Assembly: GCA_029068665.1 (NCBI GenBank)
Contig: JAIECC010000287.1
Coordinates: forward strand, 1-9,567
Source: Lachnospiraceae bacterium
Lineage (GTDB): Bacteria > Bacillota > Clostridia > Lachnospirales > Lachnospiraceae
Direction: 5' to 3'
Length of the DNA: 9,567 nucleotides
Position 1 is the stretch's first letter. Each line of letters starts with the position of its first letter. The notes under the pieces were generated by a model, which saw only the letters and a list, made by a program, of their open reading frames with translations, did not search any database and was not told the origin of the DNA. Shown piece by piece: positions 1 through 7,213 of the stretch. Made by a program: the position numbers and the translations under genes.

Positions 1-1
1 T

Positions 2-1411
2 TTCGTGCTGTCATCTTCCAAGATCGTAAACAGAGAGGTTTTGATTCCTTCTGTTCCGGACAAAAAGGTTGCCGGTATTATTAACGCGAATGCATCAGAA
101 TATTTTCCTGTTAATATAGAGGATTATGTTATTGCACACTCTGTATTGGAAACTGTAGCTGCAGAGGATGGCTCCAAGAATAAGCGGGTCCTGGTTGTGG
201 CTGCACCGCAGCAGATGGTGCGTACATATTATGAACTGGCAAGTGTTGCAGGGCTGAGTGTACAGTCCATTGACTATGTAGGAAATGCAATGCTCCAGTT
301 AATCAAGACTCAGACTGCAGATAATACAACTACCATGGTGGTACAGATCGGCAGCGAGTCTACAGTATTGAATATTGTAAGAGGAGATACCCTGTTGCTG
401 CAGAGAACGGTACCATATGGTATCAATGCAGTGGTGGCAGAGGTTATGGAGGCAAAGGATGTAGATGCATCCACGGCATTATCCCTTCTGCAGAGTGAAC
501 GGTTGATTACCGTTGACTTTGATGATGATGCTATCACCGGCTCCTTCCGGTATCTGATCAATAATATTGGTCGTGTTATGGATTATTATGGTTCCAGAAA
601 TCCGGATAAGCCGATTGATGATGTATATCTGACCGGTGATGGTGCTTTGGTTCGTGGTGTTGAAGGTTTGTTCAAGATTCAGTTGAATGTAGCCACCAAG
701 GTCATGGACAGTCTCTATAGTGTAAAATTTGATGATAGAATTAACACCAAGATATATAGTCCGGTGTATCTGATTAGTTCCATCGGTGCAGCTATGGCGC
801 CAATGGGCTTTATTCTGCGGGAACAGGCAGAGAAGAAGGCTGGCAAGGGTGCCATGGTTGCTTGTGTTATGTTTTTAGTTCTTGCGATTATCGTATCCAT
901 TGGTATGGTGGTTATTTCTTTGGTTCGACTAACCGTGGCAAAGACCGCAAAAACAGTAGTGGAAGGACAGATTGCAAGCATTCAGGATATTGAGCAGATT
1001 TACAATGATTATCTGGATAGTGTGGCAGTATACAATGACATGTTGACTCTGTATGACTCTACAAAGATTTCTAATGAGTATATGATGGAATTCTGGGGTG
1101 CTTTAGAGGAAATGGTACCAAAGAATGTGAATGTTCTGAGTATCAATTCCGCTTCCGGCGGTGTATCCATTGCCATGGAGAGTACAGATTATAATTCTAT
1201 TGCACGTCTGGTGAAGGATTTGAGAGATGTGGACTGTATTCAGGATGCCTTTATTTCAAGTGTATCAGAAACAACAGATGATGAAACCGGAGCAAAGCTG
1301 TATACCTATACAGTGACCTGTAACTACGTGTTACCGGAGTATGAAGCCGGTCTCATGACAACGGAAGCTCCAGTAGCAGCAACAGAAGAGCCTGCATCAG
1401 AAGCAGAATAG
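2..1411 (+). CDS. pilM: PilM-PilN fusion, type IV pilus inner-membrane platform protein (5' partial)
   Basis: The frame is open to the left edge, and the visible protein begins inside a PilM domain, so roughly the first 70-80 residues and the true start lie upstream; the GTG at 5 is not convincing. Numbering from that GTG, residues 1-265 resemble PilM, an actin-like cytoplasmic protein. They include a phosphate-loop-like stretch VVQIGSES (112-119), followed by a VRGDTLLLQRTVPYG block, and an adenosine-site-like LTGDGALVRG (209-218). A hydrophobic helix at about 282-307 is followed by a helical stalk at 310-350 and a PilN-like ferredoxin-fold module at about 360-445 (EEMVPKNVNVLSI, then the TYTVTCNYVL strand). 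The tail is acidic and rich in Ala, Thr and Pro. PilM normally binds a short N-terminal peptide of a separate PilN; here both parts are one chain and no INLLP-like peptide is seen before the helix. The next gene, pilO-like, starts 12 bases downstream. PilM identity is fairly secure; the PilN assignment rests on topology, order and the C-terminal pattern. Confidence 0.87.
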   Translation, partial: FVLSSSKIVNREVLIPSVPDKKVAGIINANASEYFPVNIEDYVIAHSVLETVAAEDGSKNKRVLVVAAPQQMVRTYYELASVAGLSVQSIDYVGNAMLQLIKTQTADNTTTMVVQIGSESTVLNIVRGDTLLLQRTVPYGINAVVAEVMEAKDVDASTALSLLQSERLITVDFDDDAITGSFRYLINNIGRVMDYYGSRNPDKPIDDVYLTGDGALVRGVEGLFKIQLNVATKVMDSLYSVKFDDRINTKIYSPVYLISSIGAAMAPMGFILREQAEKKAGKGAMVACVMFLVLAIIVSIGMVVISLVRLTVAKTAKTVVEGQIASIQDIEQIYNDYLDSVAVYNDMLTLYDSTKISNEYMMEFWGALEEMVPKNVNVLSINSASGGVSIAMESTDYNSIARLVKDLRDVDCIQDAFISSVSETTDDETGAKLYTYTVTCNYVLPEYEAGLMTTEAPVAATEEPASEAE

Positions 1412-1423
1412 GAGGGTAAGAGC

Positions 1424-2557
1424 ATGAATGAGACATATAAGAAGTTATTATTAATCGTTATAGGTATCCTGGCTCTGCTTGCAGCATGGTTCTTTGGCAT
1501 GAAGCCGAATAATGAAAAAGCAGCAAGCGTTGAAGCAGAGGTAAAGCGTTTAACTACATATTATAATGAGTTATTGGCAAAGGAAGCAAATCGGGAACAG
1601 TATCTTCAGGATACACAAGCAAATTATGCTATGTTCGATGAAAAGCTGGATGAATTTCCGTCGAATCTGAATCAGGAATATCAGTTGGAATTCGTACAGG
1701 GTGTTCGAAATAATGAAGAGATTGATTACAATGTTACTGCACAAGGTATGAATCCGGAAACTGCATTCTATGTACTGGGTGGCAGCAATGCAGAAGGAAC
1801 TTTGGATGTAGAAGATACAGAAGGTGAACTTACAGAAAATACTGCTTCTGAGGGATATCAGTGCTTTAACTCTTCTATGAATTTTACTTATGAGGGCAGC
1901 TATGAAGGCATTAAAAAGTTTGTAAACTATGTAGCAGCTTATCCATATCGGATGACTATTGATGCAGTTTCTGTTTCAAGAGATGAGCAGTCTGACCTGT
2001 ACGGTGGCAGCATGACGGTAAATATCTACTGCATTAAGGGAAATGGAAGAGAAGAGCAGGTTCCTTTGGATTTGGATGATATTGATACTGGTGTAGATAA
2101 CCTGTTTACCGGCGGCACTGCATCCGGCAGTGTATCAAAGTTCGCAGAGGATAACGGAGATTCCATTAAGAGTGATTATGATCTATATATTGCTGTAAAT
2201 CCTACCTCCAGTGATACCTCCGGTAAGTTGGTAGGTTTACGAAATGGTGGCACCAATGTAACAAGTGACAGAAATGAAGCAGAAGCAGTTACCGTTACTG
2301 TATCCAAAGAGGGCGATTCCTATGTAGTACAGTACGGAATCGGAACCAATCGTCAGAGACAGGAATTTGATCCTGGTGAAGATATGACATTGCTGATTCA
2401 GTCTTCTGCCATTAAGGATGAATCCGATGTGAATGCAATTGCCTTATCAATTGAGAATTCTTCGGATAAGACCTTGTATGTAAAGGTTGTAGACGACGCT
2501 AGTGCAAATCGAATTAAGATTACCAATCGGGCAGGTAGTGTCATTGTTTATAAGTAG
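1424..2557 (+). CDS. pilO: PilO-like type IV pilus alignment protein with extra C-terminal domain
   Basis: This bitopic membrane protein is expected to pair with the PilN part of the upstream gene and align the pilus base with the cell envelope. Residues 8-25 form one membrane helix after a short cytoplasmic MNETYKK start. Residues 30-75 look like a coiled coil (SVEAEVKRLTTYYNELLAKE). Residues 145-205 have the PilO ferredoxin-like pattern: a strand (SSMNFTYEGSYEGIKKFVNYV), a helix, then AYPYRMTIDAVSVSRDE and GGSMTVNIYCI. A Gly/Ser/Asp-rich linker (about 215-250) leads to a beta-rich region at 250-377 that ordinary PilO proteins of about 200 residues lack. Cys147 and Cys203 are its only cysteines. 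The start is supported by AGGAGGG at 1410-1416, seven bases before ATG, overlapping the stop of the previous gene. Primary sequence of PilO is poorly conserved, so the call leans on topology and gene order. Confidence 0.8.
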   Translation: MNETYKKLLLIVIGILALLAAWFFGMKPNNEKAASVEAEVKRLTTYYNELLAKEANREQYLQDTQANYAMFDEKLDEFPSNLNQEYQLEFVQGVRNNEEIDYNVTAQGMNPETAFYVLGGSNAEGTLDVEDTEGELTENTASEGYQCFNSSMNFTYEGSYEGIKKFVNYVAAYPYRMTIDAVSVSRDEQSDLYGGSMTVNIYCIKGNGREEQVPLDLDDIDTGVDNLFTGGTASGSVSKFAEDNGDSIKSDYDLYIAVNPTSSDTSGKLVGLRNGGTNVTSDRNEAEAVTVTVSKEGDSYVVQYGIGTNRQRQEFDPGEDMTLLIQSSAIKDESDVNAIALSIENSSDKTLYVKVVDDASANRIKITNRAGSVIVYK

Positions 2558-2571
2558 AATGGAGTGATTTC

Positions 2572-4080
2572 ATGAAAAGATTAAATAACCGTGGTGTCAG
2601 CTTAATAGAAATACTGATTGCTGTTGTTATCTTTGCATTATGTATAACTCCAATCATTGCTCAGCTTGCTTCCAGTATCCGAATCGGACAGCGGGCAGAT
2701 GATCAGCAGGCTGCAACGGACTATGGAAAGTCCGTTGCAGAAACCATAAAGCAGACAGAGTTGGATTCTTTGCTCTATACAGCTACTGGGCAAAGTCAGT
2801 TTGCAGATAGTTTGGGGATTGAACTTTCTTCTATGAACATTGAGGGAAGCTATTATTCGGTTAAGTCAGATGGTAACAATGGAGTTGTTATACCTGCAGG
2901 TTCTTATGTAACCGGAAGGATGACACCAGGCTCCGGAACAGGATTTGCTTCCGTAACGGCAATGTATCAGGCGATTAATCTGGCAAATAAGGCAGCAAGT
3001 GAAGATGCTCAGGAGGCGTTGGTTCGTGAATTCCATGTTACCGGTACTGCGGAGATTGATTACCGGCATTATGATGTTGATATCGTATTGGATACGAAGC
3101 CATATGCTGAAGCTTCTTTGAAGCCGGCTACCACTTATGTGGATCCTAATGCAGTGAACCTTGGTAATCTGTCCAGTTTGGATGCCAGCACATCAGCTGT
3201 GATTCCTGGACTTTCGAATTATGATACCACTGCAGCAAGTGCCTACATGAATGCAATTATATCTGCATTGGAGAATTCCGGTGACGAAAGTAAGGAAATG
3301 ATTGCGACTCAGATTAAGAATGGAAATCGTACCATTACGAATTCTGTAGAAAAGACTATTACGGTTGAAATTAATAAGCTTTCCGTTCCGGATTTGAATG
3401 GTAATCAGTATCAGGTAATCTGTCATGTTCAATACGAAAGTCCTTCCATTCAGTCACAGTATGGTGTTTCTGCAGCGGATACAACAATGGATTATATTGC
3501 ATTACAGCAGTCTTATAAGCAGATACCGGAAATTTATCTGATGTATAACCAGTTTTTATATTATAACGACTATCAAGATGACGTGATTCAGATTGTAAAT
3601 AAAACCGGTGAGCAGGCAAAAGTTTATGTGATTCGTACGGCAGAGGATGATTCTGCAATATCTGGCTCTTCTGTTGATGAGGACGGAAATCCGGTAACAC
3701 CGGCAAACAGCCTGATACCAACAGGAACCGGTTATAATCGGGATGATAAAAATGGAAGTAATTACTTGTACATGACGCAATTTAGGATTACAGAAGACCT
3801 GGATGACAATCCGGTTGCAATCTATACGAATATGCCATTAAAGGTTGAAGAAGGCGGTGTAATATACGATAATATTATTAGCAGCGTTAATTATCCGGGA
3901 AACCGAACTTGTAAGATGTCAGTGAATGTTTCACAGTCAGCGATAGGTTCCGTTGTGCATCCGTTGGATCAGGATGAACGGTATTCCGAACAGGGGCGTG
4001 CATATAATATAGTAATTACATTGACGAATCAGAGAACTGGTAACGTAACAACGTTTGATACTTCAAAGGGGGATTACTAA
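2572..4080 (+). CDS. Large PilV/GspI-like minor prepilin
   Basis: This is a prepilin with a short basic leader, MKRLNNRG, and a predicted prepilin-peptidase cut between Gly8 and Val9. The mature protein begins VSLIE, with Glu at +5, followed by a hydrophobic helix (about 9-32) that would serve as membrane anchor and pilus core. The helix continues amphipathically to about residue 65 (DDQQAATDYGKSVAETIKQTE), as in PilV/GspI proteins. The ectodomain is very large: 502 residues in total against roughly 150-200 for typical PilV. It appears to comprise an N-terminal part (about 70-180), a Ser/Ala/Asn-rich middle (190-265) and a beta-rich C-terminal part (265-502) containing IYLMYNQFLYYNDYQDDV and AKVYVIRT. 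Ectodomain cysteines are Cys284 and Cys447. GGAGTG at 2561-2566 is the ribosome site. The prepilin nature is clear; the PilV subtype is inferred from order and helix pattern, and the function of the added ectodomain is unknown. Confidence 0.82.
   Translation: MKRLNNRGVSLIEILIAVVIFALCITPIIAQLASSIRIGQRADDQQAATDYGKSVAETIKQTELDSLLYTATGQSQFADSLGIELSSMNIEGSYYSVKSDGNNGVVIPAGSYVTGRMTPGSGTGFASVTAMYQAINLANKAASEDAQEALVREFHVTGTAEIDYRHYDVDIVLDTKPYAEASLKPATTYVDPNAVNLGNLSSLDASTSAVIPGLSNYDTTAASAYMNAIISALENSGDESKEMIATQIKNGNRTITNSVEKTITVEINKLSVPDLNGNQYQVICHVQYESPSIQSQYGVSAADTTMDYIALQQSYKQIPEIYLMYNQFLYYNDYQDDVIQIVNKTGEQAKVYVIRTAEDDSAISGSSVDEDGNPVTPANSLIPTGTGYNRDDKNGSNYLYMTQFRITEDLDDNPVAIYTNMPLKVEEGGVIYDNIISSVNYPGNRTCKMSVNVSQSAIGSVVHPLDQDERYSEQGRAYNIVITLTNQRTGNVTTFDTSKGDY
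4066..4073 (+). promoter_or_regulatory. Ribosome binding site for the coupled 849-aa gene
   Basis: AAGGGGGA lies within the last codons of the PilV-like gene, six bases before the ATG at 4080. The stop and start share one base (TAATG), so termination-reinitiation is likely to tie synthesis of the two giant pilins together. Confidence 0.7.
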
Positions 4081-6629
4081 TGCGGAAACTTCTTAGAAAA
4101 AAATTGAATAACAGAGGTAATACCTTCGTTGTCATCATGGTTACGCTTGCGTGTATGGGTATTCTGATTGGAGTTATTATGGCGTCGGTGGGGTATTTCT
4201 ACCGCATGCGCTATGTGGACTTAGAAAATAAGAATAACTTTTATTATGTGGAAAAGGCCATGGACGATATTTATGCTGGTATAGGAAGTGATTCAGTATC
4301 GGCATTAATGAGTGCTTATGAAAGTACGGTAGAGGTCATGGTGTATTACTATGTTGACCCGGTTACCGGAAAGGGACGATATGTGTCTATCGGAGCAGAT
4401 ACTGCTAACTTTATTATGAAGCAAAAGTTTTTAAGTAATCTGGCAGAAAGCGATACATATAAGTCTCAGAGCCAGTTATATGATCGGTTGAAGTCTTTTA
4501 TTTCTGTTGATGATGTAAGCTTGGTTGATCCGGCTACGTTATCTGCTTCACAGCCACGGCTTTATTTGGAAGTAGTGACTTCAGAAGAAAACGGCAAGAC
4601 AATTTATGATAAGCTGATTATTCATAATGTGACAGTAACAAGAACTACAGAAGAAGGTTATATTCAGTCTATTACTACCGATATTGAGATATCCGAACCG
4701 GAGTTTGATGTATCCTTCAGTAATGTAGATGGCAGTGTAAATGCATTATATGAATTCTCCATGCTTGCAGATATGGGTATTGAATTCAATCGTGCTACTA
4801 CAGGAAAGGATGTTATTTCTGTAACCGGTAATGTGTATGCTGCTTCTGATTATTACAATAAAGAATATAATGAAGTAAGTGATACCAATGTATCCAGTTA
4901 TTATAACGGTTCAGCAGAAAGTCTTGTAAAGCTGTCTGCTTGTGATGGAATGACAGAAGCAAGCCGTTATTCCGGCATCTATGTAAATGCCAGCAATCTC
5001 AACATTATGGCTGAAAAGGTGATTGTTCCCGGTTCAATTTCAGTTATGAATGATGCCAATGTCAGCATTCTGGGTAACTTGGCAACCGGTAGCGGTAATG
5101 CACAGGTATGGGCAGATAACATTGTCATGGCACCTTCCTTTACCAGAACGGTAGGAATGAATTTCAGTGATGGAACCCTTTCCATGTTTGCAGATGCCTT
5201 TATCGCAGATGATTTAGAAATTAACAGCGATGATGCAACCTTGGAGTTATCCGGCAATTATTATGGCTATAATTTCTCTCAGACTGCAGCGACAGAGCGG
5301 GTATTGTCCCAGTATGCAAAGAGTGGAAGAGCCCATTATAACAGTAGTGCTATTATTGTAAATGGAAATGCAGCTAATATTGATATGACTGGTTTGAATA
5401 ACCTGTATGTGGCAGGTCGTTCTTATATCTCAACCACCGAGACAAGGCGTAGTTCTGTGGCAGATGATGGAACTTCAGCTACCGTAAACTATGTTACCTG
5501 GGAAGATAATACGGATGTCCGGACCGGTGAATCCATTTCTATGAGGACCAATCAGATGGCATATATGCCATTGGGCTGGTATGTGCAGGATGGAGAGCGG
5601 ATGCCGAAGTTCACGGATCGTCATGTGGCATTTAATAAAACCATTTATGATCGGATTAAAAACTGGTTGGATCCAACCAATCCAATGGTAGAGCAGGAGG
5701 TTTCCGGTAATACTTACTATTTCCTGAATTTTAGAAGTGCAACAGCAGCAGCGGATTTCTTCGATTGGTATGTGAATGATTTACCGAATCTGCCTGGTTA
5801 TGAACTTGCAACAGATATTGTGAATATAAGGGATTATACTGATAATCTATCCAGTATGGGATTAGATGTAGGTGCCAATGCAACACAGGTTACAACTTCC
5901 GGTGCTTATACCTCCGGAGCGGTGAATGTAGCAAAGAATCGTAGGTTAACAATTGCTTCACCGACATTAGATGCTAATCTGATAAATGGTGAAAGCCAGA
6001 CTATTGTAAACTTTAATCAACGGGCAAATCAGTATAACAGTGATTATATGGAAATGAAATATGCATTGCAGACCATTGATGTATCAAGTAATTCACCATA
6101 TAGCGGAGAACTGTTAGACAAAATGGAACAATTAAAAACAAACATTGCTGCCATGAACAGTAAGGATGTAACACCGATTAATCATTATCTGGACTTTAGT
6201 AAGATTACAGGTAGTGCTATGAATGGGGTTCAGATTGGTAATGCATATGTATGGATTTCTGATGGAGATGTCACCGTTAATACACCGGTCGGCAGTAATG
6301 GTAAGATATTAGGCTTAATTATAGCAAAGGGTGATGTAAACTTTACGGATGATACCTTGAAGAGATTTGAAGGCTTAATTGTTTCCGGTAGTAAAATTAA
6401 AGTAAATCATCGGATGGATTTTATTGCGAACCCGGAAATCGTAAAAACAATCCTGCGGACTGCAGATGCAACGAAAGGGAATGCAGTTGGTGATTATTCC
6501 GGTATTTGCGAGATATTTAAGGATTATTCAGCGGATGCTGATGGTTCAGGTCCGGAGGGTACAGACGTTGGTAATATCGAGCTTGGTGATATTCTTCGGT
6601 ATAATAACTGGAAGAAGAATGTACAGTAG
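4080..6629 (+). CDS. Giant PilX/GspK-like minor prepilin with beta-helix-like ectodomain
   Basis: The N-terminus has a basic leader ending LNNRG (Gly13), then NTFVVIMVTLACMGILIGV, a pilin-type helix at about 14-42. The mature +5 residue is Val18, not Glu, as in GspK-type pseudopilins. Residues 45-205 form an alpha/beta region with TVTRTTEEGYIQSITTDIEI. Residues 245-450 are rich in short strands and Asn/Gly turns (NVYAAS, LNIMAEKVIVPGSISV, NVSILGNLATG), consistent with a right-handed beta-helix. Residues 500-590 form a helical insert (TDRHVAFNKTIYDRIKNWLD). A second strand-rich block at 715-785 (GKILGLIIAKGDVNFTDD, then FEGLIVSGSKIKV) resembles the repeated Gly-Leu-Ile-Ile pattern of PilX-like proteins in Gram-positive T4P clusters. 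Cys288 and Cys810 are the ectodomain cysteines. The ATG overlaps the preceding TAA (TAATG), suggesting coupled translation. Likely role: large tip-proximal minor pilin. The prepilin call is firm; the beta-helix fold is inference. Confidence 0.8.
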   Translation: MRKLLRKKLNNRGNTFVVIMVTLACMGILIGVIMASVGYFYRMRYVDLENKNNFYYVEKAMDDIYAGIGSDSVSALMSAYESTVEVMVYYYVDPVTGKGRYVSIGADTANFIMKQKFLSNLAESDTYKSQSQLYDRLKSFISVDDVSLVDPATLSASQPRLYLEVVTSEENGKTIYDKLIIHNVTVTRTTEEGYIQSITTDIEISEPEFDVSFSNVDGSVNALYEFSMLADMGIEFNRATTGKDVISVTGNVYAASDYYNKEYNEVSDTNVSSYYNGSAESLVKLSACDGMTEASRYSGIYVNASNLNIMAEKVIVPGSISVMNDANVSILGNLATGSGNAQVWADNIVMAPSFTRTVGMNFSDGTLSMFADAFIADDLEINSDDATLELSGNYYGYNFSQTAATERVLSQYAKSGRAHYNSSAIIVNGNAANIDMTGLNNLYVAGRSYISTTETRRSSVADDGTSATVNYVTWEDNTDVRTGESISMRTNQMAYMPLGWYVQDGERMPKFTDRHVAFNKTIYDRIKNWLDPTNPMVEQEVSGNTYYFLNFRSATAAADFFDWYVNDLPNLPGYELATDIVNIRDYTDNLSSMGLDVGANATQVTTSGAYTSGAVNVAKNRRLTIASPTLDANLINGESQTIVNFNQRANQYNSDYMEMKYALQTIDVSSNSPYSGELLDKMEQLKTNIAAMNSKDVTPINHYLDFSKITGSAMNGVQIGNAYVWISDGDVTVNTPVGSNGKILGLIIAKGDVNFTDDTLKRFEGLIVSGSKIKVNHRMDFIANPEIVKTILRTADATKGNAVGDYSGICEIFKDYSADADGSGPEGTDVGNIELGDILRYNNWKKNVQ

Positions 6630-6641
6630 GGTGGTGATGGA

Positions 6642-7193
6642 ATGAAAAGCAGAAAGAAGAATCATAACAAAGGCTATTCCATGGTAGAGATGATTATTGT
6701 AATGTGTATCATTGGAATATTAACAGCTGCTTCTTTTATAACTCTCCGTTCCGTAGATTCTGCCAAGTACAAGAAGGCGGTTTCTACCTTGGAATCAGAA
6801 ATGACAACCTTGCGAACCACTACTATGGCTCAGGATTCGAGAACGGCGATGCGCCTTTATCTGGGCGATGACGGAAGTTATTATATAGAACGCGGTTATT
6901 GCGAGGGTGGTACGTTCCATGCCGGAGCACCGGCTGGTATATCGGAAGCTGCCCAGGTTTATTATAATTATTCCGGTGTTTCGAGTCCGGTTCGGGTTCT
7001 TTCACGAGGAAGTCTGACCTATGCCGGAGCTGCAGTGGATGCCACGGGAGTAGTTATACGGTATAACAAGAGCGATGGTTCCATTGATTCGGCAAATGGT
7101 GCCGGTGAATATTGCCTGTATCGAAGGAATGGTGAGCTGATTGCAAATGTTCATCTGAATCGGAGAACCGGTCGATATTATGAAACTTACTGA
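6642..7193 (+). CDS. FimT/GspH-like minor prepilin
   Basis: This small prepilin has the leader MKSRKKNHNKG and a predicted cut between Gly11 and Tyr12. The mature protein starts YSMVE with Glu at +5, and the hydrophobic helix runs to about residue 32 (MIIVMCIIGILTAASF). The helix continues into KYKKAVSTLESEMTTLRTTTMAQDSR, as in FimT/GspH proteins, followed by a compact beta domain of about 115 residues (RLYLGDDGSYYIERG, VVIRYNKSDG, GELIANVHLNRRTGRYYETY). At 183 residues it fits the usual GspH/FimU size, unlike the two oversized pilins before it. Cys87 and Cys158 could form a disulfide. GGTGGTGA (6630-6637) serves as a weak ribosome site before ATG 6642. Its place among PilV-, PilX- and PilW-like genes suggests it is the FimU/GspH member of a tip-priming set. 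It could instead be a generic minor pilin; no feature here suggests the major pilin. Confidence 0.82.
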   Translation: MKSRKKNHNKGYSMVEMIIVMCIIGILTAASFITLRSVDSAKYKKAVSTLESEMTTLRTTTMAQDSRTAMRLYLGDDGSYYIERGYCEGGTFHAGAPAGISEAAQVYYNYSGVSSPVRVLSRGSLTYAGAAVDATGVVIRYNKSDGSIDSANGAGEYCLYRRNGELIANVHLNRRTGRYYETY

Positions 7194-7197
7194 TGAA

Positions 7198-7205
7198 GAG
7201 GGAGG
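7198..7205 (+). promoter_or_regulatory. Ribosome binding site that decides the pilW-like start
   Basis: GAGGGAGG lies eight bases before ATG 7214 and downstream of the alternative ATG 7193, so it can serve only the 7214 start. No comparable site precedes 7193. Confidence 0.75.
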
Positions 7206-7213
7206 TTGGGAAA

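Noticed and set aside
5..7. GTG as the true start of the first gene
   Set aside because: The frame is open to the left edge, and residues immediately after it already match the interior of a PilM domain, so the N-terminal part is missing from the window.
3371..3721. 116-codon open frame on the minus strand inside the PilV-like gene
   Set aside because: It is fully contained in a well-supported coding region and its product has the irregular His/Pro/Arg-rich composition of an antisense translation.
6637..6639. ATG just upstream of the FimT-like start
   Set aside because: It is followed by a stop two codons later (ATG GAA TGA), so it cannot start the gene.
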